Positions 48,312-57,554 of a stretch of 64,000 bases of DNA are shown in pieces (the first letter of the stretch is position 1; each line of letters begins with the position of its first letter). Below the pieces are notes generated by a model. That model ran no database searches and had not been told where the DNA came from. It saw only the letters and a list, made by a program, of their open reading frames with translations. Made by a program: the position numbers and the translations under genes. This DNA comes from an uncultured Poribacteria bacterium (GTDB lineage Bacteria; Poribacteria; WGA-4E; WGA-3G), in the NCBI GenBank assembly GCA_951828515.1, contig OX639992.1:1178001-1242000 (forward strand). Direction: 5' to 3'.

Positions 48312-50462
48312 CTATAGACTGAACAGATAGGTAAACTTGCTCAAGACTGTCCATTCGTGCTCCTGCAAGCCGTCCGCTGCATTCCACACCTGATCGAACA
48401 CGAAGTAAAAATCACTTCCCGGGCGATAGATGTAATTGACTAAGAAATTCGCACTTGCCCGTTCTGCACTATCGTTCCACTGTGCGTACAATTTGGTGAA
48501 GAAACGGGTGTTCAACGCATAACTGATACGTGTGCCGACAACATTCGTCGTGAACAGATCGCTTTCGGGCAAGTTAATCCAATTGCGTTGGTATCGCGTT
48601 TCAATTGCGAGTTGATACGTCATCCGCCACTGACTATCAATGTTCAAACTCACGCTGTTGCCGTGAAAGTAATCTCCATAATCTACACCACCGAACACAG
48701 CGAACGGACGACTGGTCTCTGAGAAAAACATTAGGGAAACTTGGTTCATTTCGTAATCACCAGCGAGGATCTCGACATCACCGATACTGAAAGGTTCTTC
48801 AACGCGGTCGAAAAATCGTCGGAAATCGAGACTGAACCCATCATCGGACTCCGAGAGCAGATCTCCACCAACCCCGATATCCCAACCGATGGGTTTATTA
48901 TCGTGGTCTAACAGATAGCTACCATTGAAAATTGCCCCAACATCTCGAACGCCATACCGTCTAACTTGGACTTCGTAATCAGCATTCAACATCAATGAAC
49001 GAATGTCCCGCCGATGCATGAACCCCATTTTACTGGTAAATTGGGGACCGATGTCGAGATAGGAAGCATTAACGTGAAGATAGTCGTTGCGCCAGTCGTT
49101 TGAGAGATACCATGCGAAATCGCGTTCGTCCGGGTCTGGAGACCAACTTCCAACAGTCATGGCACGCATCCGCCACTGATCATGAGGTCTAAAAAAGAGG
49201 TCTACCCCACCGTTGCGATGATACTCGCCGAGGTCGCTCTGCCGATTCGTGAGAATGAAACCGACACTGGAATCGCTGAGAATATCGCGCTGCATTCTCA
49301 GGACAGAGAAGTTCGTCAGTGGCGATTCCGCTGAGGCGGCGGTTGTCATGTTGAGCGCGCCTACACTGTACGCTCCGACCTTTCCAGTCAGTTTACCACC
49401 CCCAAGAAGCCGAACCCGCTTTTCATCTTCAATGCCGATACGCCGACTGTAAAAAACCGACAGCGGTGGGGGACCGAAGTCTCCGAGCCCCGCCCCAAAC
49501 GAGAACAGTCCACTGCCCTCAAGGAAGAACTCGCGCCGCTCCGGAAAAAAGAGACTAAAACGTGTGAGGTTAACCTCCTCTTGGTCGGCTTCCACCTGTG
49601 CGAAATCGGTATTCAACGTCATATCTAATGTCAGGTTCGATGTCACACCGTATTTCATATCGAGTCCGAGGTCCTGTTCGGTGGTTCGCTGCCAACCCCC
49701 ATCACTCAGATTCCGAGCTAAACCGCCGAGTAGGTACGGCTTGACATTATAATATGATGGTGAGGCGATGCCCTGTAGCCCAATCAGTTCGCCCTGATAC
49801 GTCGGGTGGTAGGTGCCGGGCCAGCTCTCACTCCGAGGCACTTGTATCCATTGTGTCGTTTCATTCTTTCGGGCGATATTGCGTCCAAAATTCACACCCC
49901 AGACCATCGAATCGTCTTTTTTGAACCGTAACTGATTGAACGGGATCGCGATTTCAACTGTCCACCCCTTATCGTGCCGCCGTCCGGCAGCCTCCCAGAT
50001 ACAGTCCCAGCTTCCGTTAAGGTTTTCGCCGCCGTCCGTGACTGCGGTGTCCGACTGTGCCCCGAGCGCATTCATTCGGAAGAAGACCCCTTGTCTTTTA
50101 TCACCGTAGGTGTCAAGCATCACATAAACGTTGTCGTTCTGCCAAAGCTGCCCATCACGCCGCATTTCGTTCGCAACAACCTTTTCAGGTTCGGAGTCGT
50201 AACACTCAAACCCGATGTAAAGTTTCTCGGCACTATACAACATGCGAACTTCTGTGCGTTCAGTACTCGGCTGCCCTTCATCGGGTGATTGTTGGGTAAA
50301 GTCATCGATGACTTGTGCCCGCGCCCAATCTTCCTCGTTAAGATGCCCGTCGATTTCGATTGTGTCTTTTGTGAAAAATGGTTTAATTTCTTTGCTAGCT
50401 TCGACATTTATGCTCGTTGCTGCAACCGCCGCCAATATCACAAGAACGATTCTGTGACGCAT
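48312..50462 (-). CDS. CBM9-like / DUF5916 outer-membrane protein
   Basis: A 716-residue protein with a signal peptide (IVLVILAAVAATSINVEA). Residues 30-215 resemble a family 9 carbohydrate-binding module (IDGHLNEEDWARAQVIDDFTQQSPDEGQPS, LYIGFECYDSEPEKV, WTVEIAIPFNQLRF). The remaining 500 residues form the DUF5916 region, with alternating aromatic strands that suggest a beta-barrel, and the final residues WTVLSKFTYLFSL look like an outer-membrane barrel end with terminal aromatic pattern. It may bind polysaccharide or act as a pore at the cell surface; the role is inferred from the family. Confidence 0.9.
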   Translation of the reverse strand: MRHRIVLVILAAVAATSINVEASKEIKPFFTKDTIEIDGHLNEEDWARAQVIDDFTQQSPDEGQPSTERTEVRMLYSAEKLYIGFECYDSEPEKVVANEMRRDGQLWQNDNVYVMLDTYGDKRQGVFFRMNALGAQSDTAVTDGGENLNGSWDCIWEAAGRRHDKGWTVEIAIPFNQLRFKKDDSMVWGVNFGRNIARKNETTQWIQVPRSESWPGTYHPTYQGELIGLQGIASPSYYNVKPYLLGGLARNLSDGGWQRTTEQDLGLDMKYGVTSNLTLDMTLNTDFAQVEADQEEVNLTRFSLFFPERREFFLEGSGLFSFGAGLGDFGPPPLSVFYSRRIGIEDEKRVRLLGGGKLTGKVGAYSVGALNMTTAASAESPLTNFSVLRMQRDILSDSSVGFILTNRQSDLGEYHRNGGVDLFFRPHDQWRMRAMTVGSWSPDPDERDFAWYLSNDWRNDYLHVNASYLDIGPQFTSKMGFMHRRDIRSLMLNADYEVQVRRYGVRDVGAIFNGSYLLDHDNKPIGWDIGVGGDLLSESDDGFSLDFRRFFDRVEEPFSIGDVEILAGDYEMNQVSLMFFSETSRPFAVFGGVDYGDYFHGNSVSLNIDSQWRMTYQLAIETRYQRNWINLPESDLFTTNVVGTRISYALNTRFFTKLYAQWNDSAERASANFLVNYIYRPGSDFYFVFDQVWNAADGLQEHEWTVLSKFTYLFSL

Positions 50463-50772
50463 CTTTCTCCTCTTTTAATGGCTGTCGGTTGTCAGTTACC
50501 GAAAACCGACGACTGATGGTTTCTTTGCTGACCGCCATTCCTGTTGACTGCCAACGACCGATGGCTGACGGTGATAAGCATTTAACCTTCAGTTTCCCAG
50601 AAAATTCACATTTTTTCAAGGAAAACGAAGCAGTTTACAACTAAAGATGAAAATGAAACAGTCGTATATCGGCTTTACAACGGAGTGCAGGGTGTCGGGA
50701 ATCGGAGTGTTTTTACAATGTAATACAAGGATTTAGATCCAGAGGAAAAAATAAGGCTAAAAGTACCCAGTT
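50463..50772. other. Spacer with GGCTGTCGG-type repeat
   Basis: The 310-base divergent spacer holds a run at 50480-50575 of words shared with 3436-3582 (GGCTGTC, ACCGACG, CGACTGATGG, GGCTGACGG). The rest, 50576-50772, shows no gene and no clear promoter. Confidence 0.45.
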
Positions 50773-52338
50773 ATGAAACAGTACATAAAATTTTCATTGG
50801 GCTTCTTGGTAACCTTGTGCCTTCTGTTCTCATGTGCGCGACCGCCCCAACAAGTTATTGAAACACCCCAAAGTGTCTTAGAATCTGGAAGCACAAGAGA
50901 TTTCACAGTAATTCGTATGGAGGGTGAATTTGGGGTTGCCAGCGGTTTCTTTGTAGACCAGGACAAAATTGCAACCAACATCCATGTTGCCGCATATCCC
51001 GGTATCATATTCGCAAGATCGCCTGACCAGAAAACAATCTGGACTGTTGAAGGCATAACTGCGTTCGATGCCAAAAATGACCTCGTCATTCTGAAAGTTG
51101 CAGGGAAGGGAGTACCGTTCCCAATTGCTGACAGTGATACCGTTAAGGTAGGCGATATAGTTATGACCGCAGGATATCCCAATGGAAAATATAGGATCAC
51201 GAAGGGAACCATATACGGAGTTCGCGGCAGCGATAAATGGATTCAGATGAGGATTGAGCTCTCTGGTGGGAACAGTGGCGGTCCGGTACAAAACAGTAAA
51301 GGACAGATTATAGGAATCGTCTCTGGCGTAGAAACGCCATATAGTTACGCGATCCCTTCAAACGCGCTGAGAGCCTTGCTTACCCATTCAGAACCAATCG
51401 AATTTTTGACACAGTGGCGTAAGCGAGAACCGATACGTGCCTATGTCTATTCCGTTCAGGGACAAGTGAAATATAACGCTAATCGCTATGACGAAGCAAT
51501 AGCAGACCTTGATAAAGCCATCGAACTTAACCCTAAAAAGGCTGATGCTTACTACAATCGAGGACTCTCAAAATTCAGGCTCGGTGATCTCGAATCTAAA
51601 AAAGGAAATACAGAAAAAGCCAGACGATTATATGAGTCAGGAATTGAGGATAGCACGCAAGCTATCAAACTCATCCCGGAAGATGTCTTTGCATATCACA
51701 ATCGCGCAGGTGGAAAGTTTCGCCTTGCACAATTAGAGACCGATATAGCAAAGACACAGCAATACTACCAAGACGCTATTGATGATTGGACACAGGTTAT
51801 TAAACTGAATTCAGAACTTGCCGATCCGTATAACAATCTTGGGATTGCCAAGGTTAGGCTTGGTGAAACTAACGCGGATCAGGGGGATATATCAGCGGCA
51901 CAGGAACTATATGTGGCAGCGATTCAAGACTGTACGCAAGCAATACAACTCAATCCAGAGTATCCAGACCCATATATCAATCGAGGGTATGCACAGTCCC
52001 GCCTCGGTAAAACTAAGACAGATAAGGGAGATATAGTGGGGGCAGAGGCGTTATACACAGCAACAGTTCGAGACTGCACACAAGCGATACAACTGAATCC
52101 AGAAAATGCCGCCGCCTACGGCAACCGGGGTGTTGCCAAAGCTGCCCTTGGTAACGCTGAAGGCGCGATAGAGGATTTTGATGCCGCTATCCGACTTGAT
52201 CCAGAGGAAGCAGAATACTTCCATGAGCGTGGACTTGCGAAAGAGGCACTTGGGCAACACAAAGCAGCGAAGGCAGATTTTGAGAAGGTTAAAGAACTGG
52301 ATCCAGATGTGGGCAAGTCGTTAGAAATAATAAGGTGA
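50773..52338 (+). CDS. Trypsin-like protease-TPR lipoprotein, first of a tandem pair
   Basis: A 521-residue protein with a lipoprotein signal (FLVTLCLLFSCARPP). Residues 45-200 are a trypsin-like (HtrA/S1) domain with a full triad: His in KIATNIHVAA, Asp in AKNDLVILKVAG, and Ser in ELSGGNSGGPVQNS. The rest is TPR units of AIADLDKAIELNPKKADAYYNRGLSKFRLGD type, some lengthened by a KGNTEKARRLYESGIED insert. It is probably anchored to a membrane and acts on exported proteins. It is followed 13 bases later by a paralogue. Confidence 0.92.
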   Translation: MKQYIKFSLGFLVTLCLLFSCARPPQQVIETPQSVLESGSTRDFTVIRMEGEFGVASGFFVDQDKIATNIHVAAYPGIIFARSPDQKTIWTVEGITAFDAKNDLVILKVAGKGVPFPIADSDTVKVGDIVMTAGYPNGKYRITKGTIYGVRGSDKWIQMRIELSGGNSGGPVQNSKGQIIGIVSGVETPYSYAIPSNALRALLTHSEPIEFLTQWRKREPIRAYVYSVQGQVKYNANRYDEAIADLDKAIELNPKKADAYYNRGLSKFRLGDLESKKGNTEKARRLYESGIEDSTQAIKLIPEDVFAYHNRAGGKFRLAQLETDIAKTQQYYQDAIDDWTQVIKLNSELADPYNNLGIAKVRLGETNADQGDISAAQELYVAAIQDCTQAIQLNPEYPDPYINRGYAQSRLGKTKTDKGDIVGAEALYTATVRDCTQAIQLNPENAAAYGNRGVAKAALGNAEGAIEDFDAAIRLDPEEAEYFHERGLAKEALGQHKAAKADFEKVKELDPDVGKSLEIIR

Positions 52339-52351
52339 GAGGTATCAATCC

Positions 52352-54064
52352 ATGAACACGAACAAAAAATCGCTATTGAGCTTATTGGCTTTCGCGATGC
52401 TCTTTTCCTGCGCGCCGGAACCACGGCAATTGGTGTCCGAAAAAAACTCGGTCTCTACAAGTCTCTCGGAGTCCCAAAGGATAAAAAAAGCCACATTATG
52501 TTTGGTGAGAAACGGAGGAATTGTCGGTAGGTGCTTTTTTGTGGCACGGGACAAGATTGCGACAAACATTCACGTTATGGACAGTGCTGATCCTGCCTCC
52601 ACATACGTAAGAAGCAGACACGCAACTTGGTCGATTCAAGGTGTGACGGCGTATGATCTGGAAAGTGACCTTGTCATTGTAAAAATATCGGGTGAAGGCA
52701 CACCGATTCCACTGGAGGACAGTGATACCGCTCAGAGCGGCGAGACTGTTTCCGTTGTGGAATACTCTGGTGTAATAGAATACAAAGTCACAGAAGGGAC
52801 TATACACAGCGTCCGGAATACTGACAAATGGCTTAGGATGAAAATCGATGCGCCTCGTGGGACGAGTGGTAGTGCAGTGCTAAACAGTGAAGGAAAAGTC
52901 ATTGGCGTCGTTGCTAAAGGAGGCCTTTCTTACGTCTACGCGGCTCCATCAAATGTGCTGAAGGCATTGCTTGCCCGTTCAGAGTCAACAGAACCTTTAG
53001 CACAATGGCAACAGAGAGAAGAAATATCTGCACATCGTTATTGTACGCAGGCAAACGAGAAATATGTTGACAAACGTTATGAAGAAGCAGTTGTTGATTT
53101 AGATAAAGCCATTCAGTTAAATCCTGAGTTTATCGAAGCGTACTATGGACGTGCTACTGTAAAGCTCAGTCTTGCTGTGTCTGAATTCAAGTCGGGAGAT
53201 GTGAAAAAAGCACGAGGTTTGTACCAAGCAGCGATTGAAGATTTTGATGAGACTATCAAATTAGATCCTGAGTATAGCATGGCTTACAATACGCGTGGTG
53301 CTGCGAAAATTGAGGCTGCTAAACTTGAATCCAACGCAGGAAATGAAAAGGAAGCACAGGCTTTATATGCAAGAGCAATTGACGATTTAACGCAAACTAT
53401 CAAATTGGAACCAAAGGTGTTCGCAGCATATTACAATCGTGGAATTGCGAACTCTTCCCTTGGCAAATTTAAAGCGAATCAGGGAAACATCGCGGCAGTC
53501 CGAAGACTGCATCAAGCAGCGGTTGCTGATTTCACTAAAGCAATCCAACTCGAACCAGAAAATGCTATAGTATACAACCGTCGAGGATGGTTGAAGTATC
53601 AAATGGGACGATCTGAGGATGAGAAAGGGCATGAATCAGAGGCACGAAGGTTATATCAAGCCGCTATTGACGATTATACGCAGGCGATACAGTTAGACTC
53701 AGAGTACGCCTATGCTTACAACAATCGAGGGAAAGCGAAGTATCTCCTTGGCAAGTCTGAAACTGCAGCGGGAAATAGCGAGGAAGCCAGAAAACTATAT
53801 GAAGCGGCGATAATCGATGTCAACAAATCTATTCAATTAGATTCAGATAATGCCAGTGCCTACAGAAATCGCGGCGTTATAAAGACTGCTCTTGGTAACC
53901 CGCAGGATGCAATTGTGGATTTCGATAAAGCCATCGAGATGAATCCTGAATACGCCGATGTCTACTACGAGCGTGCACAAGCGAAAGAAGCACTTGGGCA
54001 CATGGAAGAAGCCAAGGCAGATTTTCAAAAAGCTAAAGAACTGGATCCAGATGTGGGCAAGTAG
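52352..54064 (+). CDS. Trypsin-like protease-TPR lipoprotein, second of a tandem pair
   Basis: A 570-residue paralogue of the preceding gene with the same layout: lipobox LFSC (LSLLAFAMLFSCAPEP), protease domain and TPRs. The triad is His in KIATNIHVMD, Asp in LESDLVIVKISG, and Ser in APRGTSGSAVLNSEG; the Gly-rich sequence after Ser (GSA instead of GGP) differs, so activity may differ. The TPR part is longer and regular, with the same ARRLYQAAIDDYTQAIQL inserts. It ends with the same ELDPDVGK residues as the first copy. A local gene duplication is likely. Confidence 0.92.
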   Translation: MNTNKKSLLSLLAFAMLFSCAPEPRQLVSEKNSVSTSLSESQRIKKATLCLVRNGGIVGRCFFVARDKIATNIHVMDSADPASTYVRSRHATWSIQGVTAYDLESDLVIVKISGEGTPIPLEDSDTAQSGETVSVVEYSGVIEYKVTEGTIHSVRNTDKWLRMKIDAPRGTSGSAVLNSEGKVIGVVAKGGLSYVYAAPSNVLKALLARSESTEPLAQWQQREEISAHRYCTQANEKYVDKRYEEAVVDLDKAIQLNPEFIEAYYGRATVKLSLAVSEFKSGDVKKARGLYQAAIEDFDETIKLDPEYSMAYNTRGAAKIEAAKLESNAGNEKEAQALYARAIDDLTQTIKLEPKVFAAYYNRGIANSSLGKFKANQGNIAAVRRLHQAAVADFTKAIQLEPENAIVYNRRGWLKYQMGRSEDEKGHESEARRLYQAAIDDYTQAIQLDSEYAYAYNNRGKAKYLLGKSETAAGNSEEARKLYEAAIIDVNKSIQLDSDNASAYRNRGVIKTALGNPQDAIVDFDKAIEMNPEYADVYYERAQAKEALGHMEEAKADFQKAKELDPDVGK

Positions 54065-54294
54065 TTAGAAATAACGTAAGTTTGACATAAGCGTATCATT
54101 GGAAACCTGCCTCATTTTCACAGTGGATTGTCGGGTTTCGCTATGTTTATTTTTCTGAATGTGCTATGAAAAAAGAGACGTTTCTGGGTAAACTGAAGGA
54201 TTCTGGGACCTTCATCGCTCTACCCGACCTACAGGGCCCTTTTCAATTTTTATTATCAAATTCACGTTAAAAATAATAAATGGGGAAAAGATAC

Positions 54295-55080
54295 ATGAAA
54301 ATAACGGCAATTTTGTCGGTTATTCTGTCTATACTGTTGATACTGTTGTCGGCCGCTCTTTCTTCTTCATGTTCGCGCGAAGAAACGGAAACAGTCACTG
54401 ATCCGGTTATTATGGATCAGGACATAGTTCAGAATATAGAAGAAGAGACTGATCCGGTTATTATGGATCAGGACATAGTTCAGGATATGGAAGAAGAGAT
54501 TGTTGCGGATTTTACCGTGACACTCGGCACCCATGAGGATGGTGAGGCACTGTTTGATTCACTGACCAAAAATCACTTCAGAGTGAGCAAATGGTCGATA
54601 CAGGCACTTACCCATCGGAATTTTCCTGTTGAGGAAGCAGAGCGGGAGGTTGATGTTATTGTGATGAGCCTTTTAGAAATGGGCTTCCTTCAGGATGAGC
54701 TGGTGTCCCTTGATACGATCATCAAACGTGCGAAGAAACTCGGATTTGAAGTATGCACACCTGAGCTTGCCGCGCAACTTCGGTTGCAGTATACCGACCA
54801 GCCTGACTGGTCAACGGGCGACCGTCTCGGTCAGTTTTTTGTGGCGACTGAAGCGATTGATCTGTATGCCGACGGTCTGCGGAAAATCTTCAGTGTCATC
54901 AGGGACGATGAGTTCCCGCACAAAGAAACCGGTATCGGCTTGTGGCTGATATCCAACAATGTCGTGGATGCCGCCGATCCAGGCCACCGCGCCCGGCTGT
55001 TCAACCCAGCCGATCAAAATGATGCCGACCTTGGCGGACGCTTTGCTTTCATTATTCCAGCGATAAATGATGAAGAATGA
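54295..55080 (+). CDS. Lipoprotein of unknown function with a 17-residue tandem duplication
   Basis: From ATG 54295 (GGGGA eight bases upstream) about 261 residues; ATG 54280 is an alternative. It has a lipobox (ILLILLSAALSSSC), then an acidic linker with TDPVIMDQDIVQNIEEE and TDPVIMDQDIVQDMEEE in tandem, a near-identical 51-base duplication, and a helical body, for example FPVEEAEREVDVIVMSLLEMGFLQDELVSLDTII. It has repeated segments such as DLYADGLRKIFSVIRDDEFPHKETGIGLWLISNNVVD. I do not recognise the family. A surface or periplasmic location is likely. Confidence 0.65.
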   Translation: MKITAILSVILSILLILLSAALSSSCSREETETVTDPVIMDQDIVQNIEEETDPVIMDQDIVQDMEEEIVADFTVTLGTHEDGEALFDSLTKNHFRVSKWSIQALTHRNFPVEEAEREVDVIVMSLLEMGFLQDELVSLDTIIKRAKKLGFEVCTPELAAQLRLQYTDQPDWSTGDRLGQFFVATEAIDLYADGLRKIFSVIRDDEFPHKETGIGLWLISNNVVDAADPGHRARLFNPADQNDADLGGRFAFIIPAINDEE

Positions 55081-55127
55081 TGAAAAATTTATGTGCTGAA
55101 GCTTACAGAACTTCACAAATGTCTCGG

Positions 55128-56672
55128 TTATGGGTTTACCCCAACTCGGAACGCGTAGAGTTTTGCTCGGTTCAGCATAAAACGGAGCCGTAAGGGTTGC
55201 GCTGCATCCGCTAACGTTGCGGATTTCCATTGCACGGAGTGCCTTATACTATCATTCGTCATCGGAACACAATCGTCAAGTGAAAATCCTTGTTGAACCT
55301 GTCCATCAGCCGTCAGCACTTCAACGCCGATCTGCCCTGCACTTGCATCGGCGTTAATTTCAAGCCCGCCGTTTGGAATCTGCAATGGGACGGTTTCAAT
55401 GACACCGCCCTCCGCATCAGCATCAAGCGAGACGAAACCATCCAATCTCCACTTCGCGAGTCCAATCTCCTTGTGTCTGTCCTTCATCTGAGCACCGTGA
55501 GTATGGACGGTCCCCGTATAGTACCAGCGAATTTCATCATCGGTGATGATCGGTTCTATAGCAGTTCCCATAACCATACCGGTGTCGAATGTACCGCTTT
55601 CGCCGCGTGGAATAATCGGGGTCCGAATCGAATCCGGGTATTCCCAATTAAACCCGTTTCGACTGCAAACGAGTTGTGCGTCAATCGGTCCGTCAATAGG
55701 AATCTCGTGCTCAGCGGCTCCCGGTCCTGTTACATACAACACGCCAGCGAGACCGATGTAAATGTTGTGATAGAGGAAACCCGACATGTTGTGAATCTCA
55801 GCACGATCCGCGCCATACCGTTGCACACCGACTGCATCGTCCTCGTCAGTTGCCCCGAACATCGGTTCGAGGGGTTTCCACGGTCCCTCTAAGCGTGAAC
55901 TTTCGGTATATGCGATCATACGTCGTGCGTCTTTGTCGTCTCCACGTATCAGCGCGTAAGCCCGGTACATCTCTTTTTTCTTATCGTAGATTACATTGAA
56001 CGCACCTTCGTTGTCCCGATCTGCGACGGGTTCCAAGTAATCTGAATCGTCCCATCGGATACCATCGGGGGATGTGAGCAGAAAGACGTTGCGATACCGT
56101 CTGCAAAAACCGATCATCTTATACCGTTTCTGCGGATCTGGTTCGTCATCATTACGGAAGACACACGCGCCGTGTAGATCCCATACAATGTTGTTGTTGG
56201 GATTTCCGTTGAATTCAAAGCGTCCGAGATTCGGTTTCGTCCACGTCAATCCATCGTCGCTTTCGGCGTAGCAGGTAAGATCGCCACGATCGTTTTCGAC
56301 GAACTTTCGTCCGTAAGCATCGTGTGTCTGTCCCCTATATGTTGAGGGGTTTCGGTCTGGACGCGGAACGTAAAGCCCTGGAATCTCGTTCGCTTGAAAC
56401 CGCCAATGCGGTCCCATGCGACACATGTACCACATCCGATATTTCCCAAATGCGGCATCGTACATCGTGGTGCCGTAGAGATGAACGCGCCTGGATTGAT
56501 CAGGACCTCCGTGTTCCCACGGATTGTTAGGATCAGGTTTAAGTACAGAAACATCATGCTTCACGCATTGATGCAGTGTGCGCGTTACGTTGTGTTTAGA
56601 AGCGATCAGCATATCATCAACGAACAGTTCTGTGTTTCCGGTGTTAAGCGTGTGAACAGTGTTTGAATTCAC
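55128..56672 (-). CDS. Glycosidase-like (GH32/43/68-type five-bladed propeller) protein
   Basis: A 514-residue protein without a signal peptide. ELFVDDMLIASKHNVTRTLHQCVKHDVSVLKPDPNNPWEHGG at the start and later GTTMYDAAFGKYRMWYMCRM, CYAESDDGLTWTKPNLGRFEFNGNPNNNIVWD and FNVIYDKKKEMYRAYALIRGDD repeat the strand pattern of glycoside-hydrolase-type beta-propellers. Similar proteins are common in planctomycetes and Poribacteria. The catalytic acids cannot be set without alignment, so a hydrolase function is inferred. It is convergent with the lipoprotein gene (47 bases). Confidence 0.75.
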   Translation of the reverse strand: MNSNTVHTLNTGNTELFVDDMLIASKHNVTRTLHQCVKHDVSVLKPDPNNPWEHGGPDQSRRVHLYGTTMYDAAFGKYRMWYMCRMGPHWRFQANEIPGLYVPRPDRNPSTYRGQTHDAYGRKFVENDRGDLTCYAESDDGLTWTKPNLGRFEFNGNPNNNIVWDLHGACVFRNDDEPDPQKRYKMIGFCRRYRNVFLLTSPDGIRWDDSDYLEPVADRDNEGAFNVIYDKKKEMYRAYALIRGDDKDARRMIAYTESSRLEGPWKPLEPMFGATDEDDAVGVQRYGADRAEIHNMSGFLYHNIYIGLAGVLYVTGPGAAEHEIPIDGPIDAQLVCSRNGFNWEYPDSIRTPIIPRGESGTFDTGMVMGTAIEPIITDDEIRWYYTGTVHTHGAQMKDRHKEIGLAKWRLDGFVSLDADAEGGVIETVPLQIPNGGLEINADASAGQIGVEVLTADGQVQQGFSLDDCVPMTNDSIRHSVQWKSATLADAAQPLRLRFMLNRAKLYAFRVGVNP

Positions 56673-56714
56673 GTTATATCCTCAGTCGGGCGTGATTTAC
56701 GAGAGTGCTGTGTG

Positions 56715-57116
56715 TTAGTCTGCAGACGCGCGGCGTTCATCAAGTTTATAGGCGAGGTCCGCGGGATCTCGCGATGGAGTTGAGGCATCCTTAAGACTGT
56801 TGTTAGCTGCCGTTAGCGGCTCAATTGAAAGTTGACATCCAAAAGCATTAAGAATAATTCTAAGTGCGTCAATCCGCGGGGCATCGCTGCTTGATAGGGT
56901 TTCTGAGAGGACTTGTGGATCAATATCCGTTTTTTTGGCGAACTCGGAAATCCCGCCTTGCGATGCTACAACGGTATCAAGTGCTCCTATAACCGCTGCT
57001 GGATTCCCATGGATTTGATACTCTTCCATGACCGCGTGTAGAAAGCCAATCGCTTCTTCTTTGTCAGTGGCAAAGCGTTCAATTAAGTACTCAGTCCATG
57101 TTCTCAGTTTTTTCAT
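56715..57116 (-). CDS. HigA-like antitoxin
   Basis: From ATG 57116 a 133-residue protein. The middle holds a helix-turn-helix: ALDTVVASQGGISEFAKKTDIDPQVLSETLSSSDAPRIDALRIILNAFGCQL, as in antidotes of the HigA/addiction-module family. The first 40 residues are helical. It follows the toxin gene with a four-base ATGA overlap, an order (toxin first) typical of HigBA. AGGAG precedes ATG. The last 30 residues are a variable charged tail. Confidence 0.85.
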   Translation of the reverse strand: MKKLRTWTEYLIERFATDKEEAIGFLHAVMEEYQIHGNPAAVIGALDTVVASQGGISEFAKKTDIDPQVLSETLSSSDAPRIDALRIILNAFGCQLSIEPLTAANNSLKDASTPSRDPADLAYKLDERRASAD

Positions 57117-57451
57117 CTTCGTGTCTCCTTGTATTCCAACCAATAGGCTTTTGCGCGTACAATATCCCTTGCCTGCGAAGACTTGTCACCTCCACAAAGC
57201 AGAAGGACAATTGTGTTATCCACCACACCGAAATAGATGCGATAGCCGGCTCCGAAGTGAAGGCGCAACTCAAAGACACCATCGCCAACAGATTGACAAT
57301 CCCCAAAATTGCCGTATTTAATCGAGTTAAGTCGAGCCTCAATCCGAGTTTGTGTTTTTGTATCTTGAATTGATTCAAACCATTCGGTGAAAGGTTCTCG
57401 CCCGTTCGAGGTCCGGTGGACCTGTAGATTTCTCAGATGTGCGTCGCGCAT
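57113..57451 (-). CDS. HigB/Gp49-like (RelE superfamily) toxin
   Basis: A 112-residue protein. REPFTEWFESIQDTKTQTRIEARLNSIKYGNFGDCQSVGDGVFELRLHFGAGYRIYFGVVDNTIVLLLCGGDKSSQARDIVRAKAYW is the phage-derived Gp49-like/HigB pattern, with the GAGYRIYF and LLLCGGDKSSQ segments characteristic of this ribosome-dependent mRNA interferase group. It overlaps the antitoxin gene by four bases, so the pair is translated in series. The start is uncertain; only a weak AGAAG lies before ATG 57451. Confidence 0.9.
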   Translation of the reverse strand: MRDAHLRNLQVHRTSNGREPFTEWFESIQDTKTQTRIEARLNSIKYGNFGDCQSVGDGVFELRLHFGAGYRIYFGVVDNTIVLLLCGGDKSSQARDIVRAKAYWLEYKETRR

Positions 57452-57554
57452 TGATTATTTCTTCTCTATCAATAATATCATGTGCCATTACAAAAGTCAA
57501 ACGAAAGGAACAAACAGTTCCCTGTTTGCCAGGAGTATTCACAGAGCGTCCACT

